64,000 bases of DNA from Alteriqipengyuania_B sp035481675 (GCF_035481675.1 NZ_JAYJJW010000001.1:1240001-1304000), one strand, 5' to 3'; shown: positions 50,147-58,685, counted from the first letter of the stretch. Numbers and translations: made by a program. Notes: generated from the sequence alone by a model not told the origin.

Positions 50147-50368
50147 TTAGACGCTGACCGGGATCGTCGTGTCGTCGTCATCGTCAGCGATCACGAAGAT
50201 CGCGCCGATGATGGCAGCGAGGCCGAGCAGCAGCGGAAGGATGCTGATGCCGTCGAGCGATTCGCCTTCGACGTTGGCAGCTGCACGTGCGTCGACCGGA
50301 GCGGCCTGGGCAACCGAGGTGCCGGCAACCATCGAAAGGGCAGCGGCGGAAAGCAGGATTTTACGCAT
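50147..50368 (-). CDS. Tiny exported protein with acidic tail, unknown function
   Basis: A 73-residue protein: signal peptide MRKILLSAAALSMVAGTSVA (cleavage near AQAA), a short linker DARAAANVEGESLDG, one hydrophobic helix (about 43-61, ISILPLLLGLAAIIGAIFVI) and an acidic end DDDDDTTIPVSV. GAGGT precedes the start. Similar tiny proteins with a poly-Asp tail occur in sphingomonads as far as I recall, but none has a known function. It has its own terminator with a UUCG loop and lies directly upstream of the exopolysaccharide genes. Confidence 0.8.
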   Translation of the reverse strand: MRKILLSAAALSMVAGTSVAQAAPVDARAAANVEGESLDGISILPLLLGLAAIIGAIFVIADDDDDTTIPVSV

Positions 50369-50473
50369 AGTGTCAGGACCTCATTAGATTCTTACGTTTC
50401 TTGTTTATGGCCAGGCTCGTCCGGTCCCCTCAAAGGCCGTCCAACCCGTTCGATGCAGTCGTTGCCATCAAAA

Positions 50474-50491
50474 GGTGACAACATTGTTACC
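50474..50491. promoter_or_regulatory. Imperfect 18-bp palindrome between two divergent genes
   Basis: GGTGACAACATTGTTACC is a dyad with one mismatched pair, in the 209-base divergent region between the tiny exported protein and the M48 protease. It may be an operator shared by both. No regulator gene is adjacent. Confidence 0.35.
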
Positions 50492-50577
50492 ATCGCCCTA
50501 AGGTGGGTGAACTCCACCGTCGAACAGGGAGAATCCCCCTGGCAACGCCCCCATCGAGAGCCGTTGAGGCCCCTCCT

Positions 50578-51564
50578 ATGCGATTACCGCCCCCGATTGC
50601 AACCGCCTTGGCCGGTTTTCTCTTGCTTTTTAGCACGCAAGCCCAAGCAACTGACGCGAATATGACACAGTTGGACGCGCGTCTTTCCAGTGTCGCCCAC
50701 CGCATTACTGCCTCGAATGCGCCGCTTTGCAGGTATTCGATGCCCGGACTTGGGCTGTCGCTGATCAGTCGCGACCAGTATTCGGACACGCCTTATGACC
50801 AGCCCCACCCTGCCTTCATCGACGACAGCCGGGTTGCCCTGAGTGCCGTCGCGGCGGGCGGCCCTGCCGCCCGGGCGGGGCTGCGGGCGGGCGACGCGCT
50901 GTGGCTGGCAGGCGGGGAGCCGCTCCCGGAGCGCCGCGAGGAGGACCAGTTCCGCTATATCTCCGTATCCGGCGCGCTGGCGGAGCGGGACCCCGCCGCG
51001 GCCGTCACCCTCTCCGTTTCGCGCGGCGGGTATCTGACGGAGGTGACGGTCGAACCTGTCCCGGCCTGCCGTTCGCTGATCGAGATTTTCCCGTCGAACG
51101 AGAAATTCGCCCGTGCGGATGCCGAAATCGTGCAGATTTCCTCCGCGCTCGCGGCGACGCTGGATGACGGGCAGCTTGCCGTGGTCGTCGCGCACGAGCT
51201 GGCGCACCAAGTTCTGGAACATCGGCGTCGGCTGGAGGAAGCCGGGGTGCGAAAGGGCCTGCTGGCCGAATTCGGCAAGAATGCCCGCCGCAACCGGCGC
51301 GCGGAAATGGAGGCGGACCGGTTGAGCGTCCACTTGCTCGCCAATGCGGGCTTCGATCCGATGCTCGCCCCGCACTTCTGGCGTTCCGAGACGGGTGCCG
51401 AGCGCGAGGGCGGCTGGCTGCGCAGCCGCGCCTACCCCTCCCGCGAAGCGCGCGCCGAGGCGATGGAGGCCGAGATCACGCGCTGGAACCTGACGACAAC
51501 CGCGTTTTCGGCCGCAGCGCCGTTGGTATCCTGGCGCGACCGGCCGATCGACATCGAGGACTGA
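50578..51564 (+). CDS. Exported M48 family metalloprotease with PDZ-like domain
   Basis: A 328-residue protein with a signal peptide (about residues 1-24, ending AQAT). A PDZ-like segment follows (about 85-155: VAAGGPAARAGLRAGDALWLAGG), then a zinc protease domain with HELAH (206-210) and the third-ligand region EMEADRLSVHLL (Glu near 243). It is likely a periplasmic protease of the M48 (Oma1/BepA) group involved in envelope quality control. The start at 50578 puts the signal peptide first; the open frame further upstream is unlikely to be translated. It is convergent with the fructokinase gene. Confidence 0.88.
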   Translation: MRLPPPIATALAGFLLLFSTQAQATDANMTQLDARLSSVAHRITASNAPLCRYSMPGLGLSLISRDQYSDTPYDQPHPAFIDDSRVALSAVAAGGPAARAGLRAGDALWLAGGEPLPERREEDQFRYISVSGALAERDPAAAVTLSVSRGGYLTEVTVEPVPACRSLIEIFPSNEKFARADAEIVQISSALAATLDDGQLAVVVAHELAHQVLEHRRRLEEAGVRKGLLAEFGKNARRNRRAEMEADRLSVHLLANAGFDPMLAPHFWRSETGAEREGGWLRSRAYPSREARAEAMEAEITRWNLTTTAFSAAAPLVSWRDRPIDIED

Positions 51565-51633
51565 GGGCAGGCTCGAAGCGCGCGAGAAGTGCGTCGAGCA
51601 CCGGCGCCGTGCCGTATGCCGCGGGCGATCGGT

Positions 51634-52515
51634 TTACGAACCGCCTGCGGCAGCCCGCTGCGCGATCAGCATTGCCCCGGTTATCCCGGCGCGGTCCCCC
51701 AGCGATGGCGGCACGATCCGGCGAACCTCCGACTTGGGCAGGTATCCGGCACCCAGTTCCCGAGCTTGCCGGACGACCCGTTCCAGCAGGCCGGGGGCCT
51801 TCATCACGCCCCCGCCCAACACGATCGTCTCCACCGCCATCGACGCAAAGACTGTGTGGCACATCTGGGCGAGATAGCCGGCCACCAGATTGTGCGCCGC
51901 ATGGTCCTGTGGGAGCTCCGACAAGGTCGCGCCCCAGCGGGCCAGGATGGCAGGGCCGCTGGCGAGACCTTCCAGGCAGTCGCCGTGGAAGGGGCACGTT
52001 CCTGCAAAGTCGCGGTCGTCCGCGTCCCGGCGCGAATAGATGTGGCCCAGCTCGGGGTGGCCCGCGCCATGGACGAGGCGGCCATTCGAAATGGCCCCTC
52101 CGCCGATCCCGGTCCCCACGGTCACGTAGGTCAGCGATGCGACACCCTGCCCCGCGCCAAACCCGTGTTCGCCAAGGGCCGCCCCGTTCACGTCGGTCTC
52201 GAAGCCGACTGGCACGGACAGGTGACGCACGAAATAGCCTGCGAGGTCGCAATGCGACCAGCCGGGCTTGGGGGTCTTGAGGATATGTCCCCACTCCGAA
52301 GACCCGCGGTCCAGCTCGACGGGGCCGAAACTCGCAATACCGAGGCCCTGCAGCGGTCCCTGGTCCTGGAACCAGGCGAGGGCTTGGGACAGCGTCTCCT
52401 CCGGCGTTGTCGTGGGGATCGTGTGGGAGGCGGCGATGGCGGTCGGGCCATCGCCCGCCGCGAGTACGAATTTCGTGCCCCCCGCCTCGATCGCACCCAG
52501 CCGTGCTACCGTCAT
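51634..52515 (-). CDS. ROK-family fructokinase
   Basis: A 293-residue sugar kinase. ROK features are GAIEAGGTKFVLAAG (phosphate loop, about 7-21), the ROK signature VTVGTGIGGGAISNGRLVHG and the zinc site GHPELGHIYSRR...CPFHGDCLEG. The last is typical of bacterial fructokinases (ScrK/Frk type), which make fructose-6-phosphate. It is the last gene of the leftward sugar operon and overlaps the GH68 gene by 4 bases, so it probably phosphorylates the fructose released by that enzyme. Confidence 0.9.
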   Translation of the reverse strand: MTVARLGAIEAGGTKFVLAAGDGPTAIAASHTIPTTTPEETLSQALAWFQDQGPLQGLGIASFGPVELDRGSSEWGHILKTPKPGWSHCDLAGYFVRHLSVPVGFETDVNGAALGEHGFGAGQGVASLTYVTVGTGIGGGAISNGRLVHGAGHPELGHIYSRRDADDRDFAGTCPFHGDCLEGLASGPAILARWGATLSELPQDHAAHNLVAGYLAQMCHTVFASMAVETIVLGGGVMKAPGLLERVVRQARELGAGYLPKSEVRRIVPPSLGDRAGITGAMLIAQRAAAGGS

Positions 52516-53594
52516 GCGTCGTCCCCCGACCCCACCAGCGTGGCGGTTGCAGCCCCGGCGTCGAGCGTCAAGCGCGCGAGCGGGGCCGGCGCGCCGACGA
52601 ACGCACCGTCGACGACATCGACGAAGCTCGACACCACCAGTTCCTGCGTTACCGACCAGCTATAGGCCTGCTGCGGGCGCTGCGCGGGATTGGCCAGGAC
52701 GAGGCCGGACCCGTTCAAGGGGCGGTAGGGGCCGCGCAGGCTGTCCGCCACCATGCCGTAAAGTCCGGTCGGAGCGCCTGACGCTGCGGGCGCGAAAGTG
52801 TGCGCCTGGGTTGCCCAGAATGCGAAATAGGCTCCGTCACGAACGACGAGGCAGGCCCGCTCCAGCTCGTTGTTCACGCCGCCAGCGCGGATCAGCGGCG
52901 GCAGCAATTGCCAGTCGCTGCCGACCCTCGCCGCGAGGCCAACGGCGCCGGTAAATTCGCTCCCGGCCGAAGGGCTGGAGGCGGTGAAGACGAGGTAGTC
53001 GCGCCCGTCGGCCGGATCGCGGAAGTAGAACGGATCGCGATAGGCCTTGATCCGTCCGGCCTCGCCCTCGTGCGCATCGGCGGCAATATAGTCCGAAGTC
53101 AGGCGGCCGAGAATCGGGCGCGGCTTGCTCCATCCGGCGGCGAGACCATCGGCCCCGGTGCCGGACGAGGTTTCGTACAGCGCCTGCTGGTATCCGCCGG
53201 GCCGGTCCACCTGCCCTGCGCCGGTGAACCAGAGGGTGAATTGCCCCTCGTCCCACAGGGCAGAGCCCGACCATTCGCGCTCGTAGGGTACGCCGAATTC
53301 CGGCAGGACGGGACCGAGGTCGATCCAGTGATCGCCTTTGCGTTCGAGCCAGTGGATCTTCGCCTTGAAATGCCGCTGGTCCGGATCGCCATCGTCCGGC
53401 GCGGTCAGGATCATCCACAATTCGCGCCCGGCGACGTCGGCGATCCGGCCGTCGCGGTCCTGTACCGGCCACATGTCCCAGTAGAACAGGTATTCGCGCG
53501 GGCGCTCCATCGCCGCGTCCGGCCACAGCGGCAGGCGGGCGGGCCGCTGTCCGGCCGCAAGCTTGGCGTGTTCGAGAGTCCAGGCGGTTACCAC
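52512..53594 (-). CDS. Glycoside hydrolase family 68 enzyme (sucrose-cleaving), no signal peptide
   Basis: A 360-residue GH68 five-blade beta-propeller enzyme. The nucleophile is in FYWDMWP (about residue 39), the transition-state stabiliser in AYRDPFYF and the general acid in NNELERACLV. Family members are levansucrases, inulosucrases and beta-fructofuranosidases, all acting on sucrose. No signal peptide is present and the propeller begins almost at once, so it should be cytoplasmic and hydrolyse imported sucrose. It begins with GTG (AGGGTG 7 bases upstream) and overlaps the fructokinase gene by 4 bases. Confidence 0.88.
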   Translation of the reverse strand: MVTAWTLEHAKLAAGQRPARLPLWPDAAMERPREYLFYWDMWPVQDRDGRIADVAGRELWMILTAPDDGDPDQRHFKAKIHWLERKGDHWIDLGPVLPEFGVPYEREWSGSALWDEGQFTLWFTGAGQVDRPGGYQQALYETSSGTGADGLAAGWSKPRPILGRLTSDYIAADAHEGEAGRIKAYRDPFYFRDPADGRDYLVFTASSPSAGSEFTGAVGLAARVGSDWQLLPPLIRAGGVNNELERACLVVRDGAYFAFWATQAHTFAPAASGAPTGLYGMVADSLRGPYRPLNGSGLVLANPAQRPQQAYSWSVTQELVVSSFVDVVDGAFVGAPAPLARLTLDAGAATATLVGSGDDA

Positions 53595-53628
53595 GGCTGC
53601 ACCCTAACTTATCGGTTTGGCAAGATGT

Positions 53629-53660
53629 ACCGGCGGGCGGAGGGAGTGGCGCCCGCCGGT
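53629..53660 (-). repeat. Strong hairpin between receptor and GH68 genes
   Basis: ACCGGCGGGCG (53629-53639) and CGCCCGCCGGT (53650-53660) form a perfect 11-bp stem with a 10-base loop, between the TonB-dependent receptor stop and the GH68 start on the same strand. There is no T-run. It could protect the upstream receptor mRNA from degradation or cause partial termination, setting more receptor than enzyme. Confidence 0.6.
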
Positions 53661-53683
53661 CGTGTCGATCGGATCGAGATGGA

Positions 53684-56140
53684 TCAGAAGTCGATCCGGA
53701 CCGAGCCCACCACCGTCCGCCCCGCGATGGAGCGGGCGCGCACGATGTTGTTGCCGGGGATCGAACCCTCTTCCGCTTCGGTATAGCCGTAGACGTCGAA
53801 CAGGTTGTTGGCGTTGACCGCAAACTCGACCCGGTCGATCGGGCGGATGGCGACGAAGGCGTTCACCTGCGTGTAGCCCGGCAGCTTCAGGTCATTGTTG
53901 TCCTGCGTGAAGCTGTCGGTGGTGCCGATCGCATTGGCGCCGATCGTGAACAGGTCGTTTTCGTACTGGGCGGTCGCCTGGTAGACGAAATCGGCCTGGC
54001 GTCGCGGCGTGTTGCCGATGATCGCCGCGTTGAGCGCATCCTTGATCTCGGAATCGGTCCACGTCCCGCCGGCCGAAATCGAGAAGCCGCCGATGCTGTA
54101 GCTGCCTTCCAGTTCCACCCCGAAGGCTTCGTAGCGGTTGTCGGTGAGCACCAGCGGCGCGATCTCGACATTGGTTTCCGCGGTTTCGGCGAAGAAGCCG
54201 GTGGCATAGAACCGCACGCCCGGCGCCTGGTACTTGAGGCCGGCCTCGACCTGCGTGACTTCGGCGATCACGCCGCCGTCGTCCCCGCCCGCGACGTCCC
54301 CATCGATGGTGCTGACGGCGGGCGAGAACAGGCTGCGGTCCGCCGTGTGGCGCCCGCCCTGGCTGTAGCGCGCGAAGACCGACATCGCGTCGCTGAGCAA
54401 GTAGTTCGCGCCGACGGAGAACGACAGGTAGTCGAAGTCGTAATCGACCGGGGCGAAGCTGTCGGGTTGGATCCAGCTCGTCTGTGCCTCTGCCGGCGAA
54501 ATCGTCCCGTCGCCGTCAAAGTCGTACGAGATGACGCCCGGGCGTGTCGAAACGCCGGTGTCGGGGCCGCCGATGCTGCCTTCCGCGCTGCCGAAATCGT
54601 AGCGCACGCTGCCGTCCAGCGTCAGGTCGCCGAGGATATAGCTGAGCGAGGCGAAGGGGGCATAGGTCTTGTAAGTGACGTCGTAGCTGCGCCGGCAGCA
54701 ATTGCCGAAGAAGCTGGCACCGAAACCGACATTGCCGCCCTGGGTCACCAGATTGCCGGCGGCATCGACGACGTCGAGCAGGACAGCCTCGCCATTGCCG
54801 GCGGTCGTCTGGAGGTGGCTGGTCCACAGCCAGTCGGTGTCGATTTCCTGTTCGGACGCATAAAAGCCTGCCGTGAGGCGGATGCCGCCGAGATCGCCGG
54901 ACAGGCGGAAATCGTTGGTGATGTTGCGCAGGCTGTTGAGGCGGGTGTTGAACAGCACTACTTGGCTGACGATGCCGTTGCCGCCCAGCGTCGACGGGTC
55001 GGCCACAGCCTGGCCCTGCAGCGGACCGCTTGCATAGACCAGTCCGGATCCTGCGCCGCCGATGCCGTCGGCCACGGACTGCGCGGCGCCGGCGCTCGCC
55101 GGGAAGGGCGAGAGGAAGCCGCCCGAATTATCGGCCACGCGGAACCGTTCGGTCAGCGTCCAGTCGCCGAGGTCGATTTGCGCTTCGAAACCGACCGCAG
55201 TGGAAAGAACTTCCAGACCGTCGCTGAAATCGTAGGTGGCGACGCGGTTGTCCGGCCCCAGGGTCACGGGATCGGTCCAGAACGGCGACTGCAACGCATC
55301 GCTGCGGGGGTCGAAATTGGCCAGCGCGGAATAATCGCCGCTGCCGTCCACGAAAACCGGCTGCGGCAGGAAAGTGGCCGTGCGGTCGTTCAGATACTTG
55401 CCGTAGAAGCGGATGTAGCCCGCATCGAATTCGCGGGTGTAATTCGCCTTCACCTGGCCGCCCGAAAAGCCGCGATAGTCGATGTCGCGCGGCCCTTCCC
55501 CTTCGCGCCAAAAGCCGCCGACATGGAAATAATCGACGTCGCTCAAGGCCGCGCCGTAATCGAAATCGAGCCGGAAGCTGTCGTGGTCGAGACCGCCGGA
55601 CAGGGCGACTGCGCCGCCTTCCTGCTGGCCGATCTTGGAAATGAAGTTGATCACCCCGCCCGGCGAGTTGGAGGCAAAGGTAGAGGCAGAGCCGCCGCGC
55701 ACCGCCTCGACCCGGCCGACATTGCGGTCCGCACGGACGAAATTGTCGGCGTTGCCGAAGATGATGTCGCCGAATTCGAGGACAGGCAGGCCGTCTTCCT
55801 GCAGCTGGATATAGCGCGCCCCGCCGGTGGAGACCGGAATGCCGCGCACGGCGATGTTGGCATTGCCTTCCCCGCCGGAAGCTTCGGACCGGATGCCCGG
55901 CAGCTGGCGGATGAGGTCCGCCGCAGAGCGCGGGTTGAGATCGGCGATACTTTCCGCGTCGACCGAGCTGATGGAGATCGAGCTGTCGAGCCTGTTCTGC
56001 CCGCCGGCGACGGCGGTGACGATGATCTCCTCGCCTTCGAGCACAGGATCGCCGTCTGCCGCAGGGGCGTCCTGCGCCAGCGCGGGGGTGGAAAAGGCAC
56101 TCAGGGCAACGCCGAATGCGAGGGCGTGACGAAACTTCAT
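53684..56140 (-). CDS. TonB-dependent outer-membrane receptor, probably for sucrose
   Basis: An 818-residue receptor. Signal peptide MKFRHALAFGVALSAFSTPA (ending ALAQ), TonB-box-like EEIIVTA (about 37-43), a plug domain (about 50-170: LRQ-type helices, RGIPVSTGGARYIQLQEDG, VEAVRGGSAS) and a 22-strand barrel ending in VVGSVRIDF with a C-terminal Phe. Length and order are complete. The GGAGGAGAG ribosome-binding site fixes the start at 56140. It is the first gene of the leftward operon, with twin LacI-type operators in its promoter region; the substrate is inferred from the SUT-like transporter, GH68 and fructokinase genes around it. Confidence 0.93.
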   Translation of the reverse strand: MKFRHALAFGVALSAFSTPALAQDAPAADGDPVLEGEEIIVTAVAGGQNRLDSSISISSVDAESIADLNPRSAADLIRQLPGIRSEASGGEGNANIAVRGIPVSTGGARYIQLQEDGLPVLEFGDIIFGNADNFVRADRNVGRVEAVRGGSASTFASNSPGGVINFISKIGQQEGGAVALSGGLDHDSFRLDFDYGAALSDVDYFHVGGFWREGEGPRDIDYRGFSGGQVKANYTREFDAGYIRFYGKYLNDRTATFLPQPVFVDGSGDYSALANFDPRSDALQSPFWTDPVTLGPDNRVATYDFSDGLEVLSTAVGFEAQIDLGDWTLTERFRVADNSGGFLSPFPASAGAAQSVADGIGGAGSGLVYASGPLQGQAVADPSTLGGNGIVSQVVLFNTRLNSLRNITNDFRLSGDLGGIRLTAGFYASEQEIDTDWLWTSHLQTTAGNGEAVLLDVVDAAGNLVTQGGNVGFGASFFGNCCRRSYDVTYKTYAPFASLSYILGDLTLDGSVRYDFGSAEGSIGGPDTGVSTRPGVISYDFDGDGTISPAEAQTSWIQPDSFAPVDYDFDYLSFSVGANYLLSDAMSVFARYSQGGRHTADRSLFSPAVSTIDGDVAGGDDGGVIAEVTQVEAGLKYQAPGVRFYATGFFAETAETNVEIAPLVLTDNRYEAFGVELEGSYSIGGFSISAGGTWTDSEIKDALNAAIIGNTPRRQADFVYQATAQYENDLFTIGANAIGTTDSFTQDNNDLKLPGYTQVNAFVAIRPIDRVEFAVNANNLFDVYGYTEAEEGSIPGNNIVRARSIAGRTVVGSVRIDF

Positions 56141-56203
56141 GGCTGGACTCTCCTCCGGGATCTTCGCGTCGGACGCGCGATTCGTCCCAATGCATACGCC
56201 TGC

Positions 56204-56240
56204 TGCAAACGTTTGCAAGTGCAATTTGCAAACGTTTGCA
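56204..56240. promoter_or_regulatory. Two perfect LacI-family operators in the divergent promoter region
   Basis: TGCAAACGTTTGCA occurs at 56204-56217 and again at 56227-56240 (the second extends to TTGCAAACGTTTGCAA). Both are perfect palindromes with a central CG, the form of LacI/GalR-family sites. Their centres are 23 bases apart, about two helical turns, so two dimers could bind the same face. They lie between the receptor and symporter start codons and so can control both operons; the repressor gene is 1.4 kb away at 57660. Confidence 0.88.
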
Positions 56241-56311
56241 AGTTTGCTGCGATTGTGCCAGTCCTGCGCCACCCGCCGGCAACGACCGCGCACCGGGTGA
56301 GAGGAAACGCC

Positions 56312-57646
56312 ATGACTATCGCCACCAAGCCCCGGCTCTCGCTGCCGCGAATCATCGAAATGAACATCGGCTTCTTCGGCCTGCAATTCAGCTTCGGGTT
56401 GCAGCAGGCCAACATGGGGCCGATCTACGGCTTCCTCGGCGCGGAAGAAGCGACGATGCCGCTGCTGTGGCTGGCAGGGCCGATGACCGGGCTGATCGTC
56501 CAGCCGATCATCGGCGCGATGAGCGACCGGACCTCCTCCCGCCTCGGCCGGCGGACGCCCTATTTCCTGATCGGTGCGATAATCTGCTCGATCAGCCTGT
56601 TCCTCATGCCCTATTCCAGCGCGCTGTGGATGGCGGCGAGCCTTCTTTGGATCCTCGATGCCGGTAACAACATCACGATGGAGCCCTATCGCGCCTATGT
56701 CGCAGACCGGCTGGTACCGGAACAGCGTTCCATCGGCTTTCTGACCCAAAGCGCCTTTACCGGCCTTGCGCAGACCTTGTCCTACCTCGCCCCCACCCTC
56801 CTCACCAGCTTCGTCGCCCGCGACGTGCTGGACGACAACGGCATCCCGGTGGTGGTGCGCATCGCCTTCATCATCGGGGCGATCCTTTCGATCAGCACCA
56901 TCGTCTGGTCTGTGTGGCGCGTGCCGGAACTGCCCTTGACCGAAGAGGAGCAGGCGGAGCTGGAGGCCAAGCCGCTGACGCCGGGCGCCACCCTGGTGGA
57001 AATCGGCAGCGCCATCCGCGCCATGCCGCGCGCCATGCGCCAGCTTTCGCTCGCCATGCTGTGCCAGTGGTACGCGATGTTCGCCTATTGGCAGTACATC
57101 ACCTTTGCCGTCGGGCGGTCGCTGTACGATACTTCCGACCCGTCTAGCGCCGCGTTCCGCGATGCGACGCTGACCACCCAGCAGGCGGGCGCGCTCTACA
57201 ATTTCATCGCCTTCCTCGCGGCGCTCGCGCTGATCCCGGTGGTGCGGAAATTGGGCGCGCGGTCGGTCCATGCCTTCTGCCTCACCGCCTCGGGCATCGC
57301 CATGCTGCTGATCCCCGGCGTCGACACGCCCGCGATGCTGTTCGCGCTGATGCTGGGCATCGGCATCGGCTGGGCCGGCATGATGGGCAACACCTACGTG
57401 ATGCTGGCCGATGCCATCCCGCCGCAGCGAAACGGCATCTACATGGGCATCTTCAACATGTTCATCGTCATCCCGATGCTGATCCAGACGCTGACCATGC
57501 CGCTGTTCTACGAGCCGCTGCTGGGCGGCGATCCGCGCAATGTGCTGCTGCTGGGCGGCGCGCTAATGATCCTCGGCGCGGTCGCGACCATGTTCGTCGA
57601 TGCAGGCCGTCCGGTGCCAAAGGTGATGCAGGCGCGGGCCGGCTAG
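56312..57646 (+). CDS. MFS/SUT-type sugar:cation symporter, probably for sucrose
   Basis: A 444-residue inner-membrane transporter with 12 hydrophobic segments. LQFSFGLQQANMGPIYGFLGA in helix 1, then GAMSDRTSSRLGRRTPYFLIG between helices 2 and 3 carry the GRR-P loop typical of plant and bacterial sucrose symporters (SUT/SuxC group). The start at 56312 follows GAGAGGAAACGCC; an open frame upstream runs antisense through the receptor gene and is not used. It is the first rightward gene and shares the operator region with the receptor; the LacI-type gene follows after 13 bases. Confidence 0.87.
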   Translation: MTIATKPRLSLPRIIEMNIGFFGLQFSFGLQQANMGPIYGFLGAEEATMPLLWLAGPMTGLIVQPIIGAMSDRTSSRLGRRTPYFLIGAIICSISLFLMPYSSALWMAASLLWILDAGNNITMEPYRAYVADRLVPEQRSIGFLTQSAFTGLAQTLSYLAPTLLTSFVARDVLDDNGIPVVVRIAFIIGAILSISTIVWSVWRVPELPLTEEEQAELEAKPLTPGATLVEIGSAIRAMPRAMRQLSLAMLCQWYAMFAYWQYITFAVGRSLYDTSDPSSAAFRDATLTTQQAGALYNFIAFLAALALIPVVRKLGARSVHAFCLTASGIAMLLIPGVDTPAMLFALMLGIGIGWAGMMGNTYVMLADAIPPQRNGIYMGIFNMFIVIPMLIQTLTMPLFYEPLLGGDPRNVLLLGGALMILGAVATMFVDAGRPVPKVMQARAG

Positions 57647-57659
57647 GCTAGCAAGGGGC

Positions 57660-58685
57660 ATGGCTGACCGGAACGCATCCGACCCGCGCCCCGTGCGCAC
57701 GATCACGGACCTGGCGAAACTCGCCGGGGTATCGCCCGGTACCGTGTCGCGCGCGCTGGCCGGCAAGAGTCTGGTGAACACCAAAACCCGCGAGAAAATC
57801 GAGGCGCTGGCACGCGAGCACGGCTTTCGCCCCAACCAGATGGCCAGCCGCCTGCGCCGCCAGAAGACCGGCGTCATCGGGGTGATCATTCCGCTGGGAC
57901 ACGAACAGAAACAGCAGGTGTCCGACACGTTCTTCATGACGCTGCTGGGCCATCTGGCCGATGCTCTGACCGAGAAAGGCTATGATCTGATGCTGCGCCG
58001 GGTCGTGCCCGCCAGCGACGAGGACTGGCTCGATCCGTTCATCGGTTCGGGCATGATCGACGGGGTCATCGTGGTCGGCCAGTCCGACCAGTTCGACCAC
58101 CTGGAGGAAGTGGCCGATGGCTATCGCCCGATGGTCGTCTGGGGCCAGCACCGAGAAGGGCAGCGACACTGCGTTGTCGGCTCGGACAACCGGCTGGGCG
58201 GCAAGCTCGCGGCGGAAAGGCTGGTCGCAGGCGGCGCGAAGACACTGGCTTTCGTGGGCGATACCAATGCGCCCGAATTCGCCGCGCGTTTTGCAGGCGC
58301 GAAGCAGGTGGCGGATGCCTACGGCGCGCGGCTGGACGAATTGCCCGCCCATGTGGCCACCAGTGGCATGACAACGGAAATCGCCGCCTTGATGCGGCGC
58401 GCGGCAGGCTCCTACGACGGGCTTTTCGCGGCCACCGACCTTCTCGCCCTCGCCTGCCTGGGCGAATTGCGCAAGCTGGGGCGTGCGGTACCCGAAGGCA
58501 TGCGCATCGTCGGCTTCGACGATTTGCCCATCGCCCAGCAGACCACCCCCGCCCTTACGACCATCCGCCAGGATATAGCCGGCGGCGCACGCGCGATGGT
58601 CGAATTGCTGTTGAGGCGAATTGCCGGCGAGAATACCGAAAGCATCGTGATGCCGCCGAAACTGGTGGTGCGCGGAACGGCCTGA
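57660..58685 (+). CDS. LacI-family transcriptional repressor of the sugar locus
   Basis: A 341-residue regulator. The helix-turn-helix is near residues 14-35 (TITDLAKLAGVSPGTVSRAL), followed by the hinge region VRPNQMASRLRR-like (FRPNQMASRLRRQKTGVIGV), and a periplasmic-binding-protein-like ligand domain to the end (VGFDDLPIAQQTTPALTTIRQD). It should bind the twin palindromes upstream of the symporter and be released by sucrose or a product of its breakdown. It is cotranscribed with the symporter, which also makes it autoregulated. Confidence 0.93.
   Translation: MADRNASDPRPVRTITDLAKLAGVSPGTVSRALAGKSLVNTKTREKIEALAREHGFRPNQMASRLRRQKTGVIGVIIPLGHEQKQQVSDTFFMTLLGHLADALTEKGYDLMLRRVVPASDEDWLDPFIGSGMIDGVIVVGQSDQFDHLEEVADGYRPMVVWGQHREGQRHCVVGSDNRLGGKLAAERLVAGGAKTLAFVGDTNAPEFAARFAGAKQVADAYGARLDELPAHVATSGMTTEIAALMRRAAGSYDGLFAATDLLALACLGELRKLGRAVPEGMRIVGFDDLPIAQQTTPALTTIRQDIAGGARAMVELLLRRIAGENTESIVMPPKLVVRGTA

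Noticed and set aside
49929..50150. A 73-codon basic open frame between the exopolysaccharide initiator and the tiny exported gene
   Set aside because: It contains the whole UUCG terminator hairpin and has low-complexity basic composition; unlikely to be translated.
56141..57271. Extension of the receptor frame upstream, antisense to the symporter
   Set aside because: The receptor signal peptide starts at 56140 with GGAGGAGAG before it; the upstream residues are the complement of transporter codons and would delete the operator region.
54347..57646. A 1099-codon open frame running through the region opposite the TonB-dependent receptor into the symporter gene
   Set aside because: The first two thirds are antisense to a clear receptor gene and show low-complexity shadow sequence. 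The real symporter starts at 56312 with a ribosome-binding site and a typical first helix.
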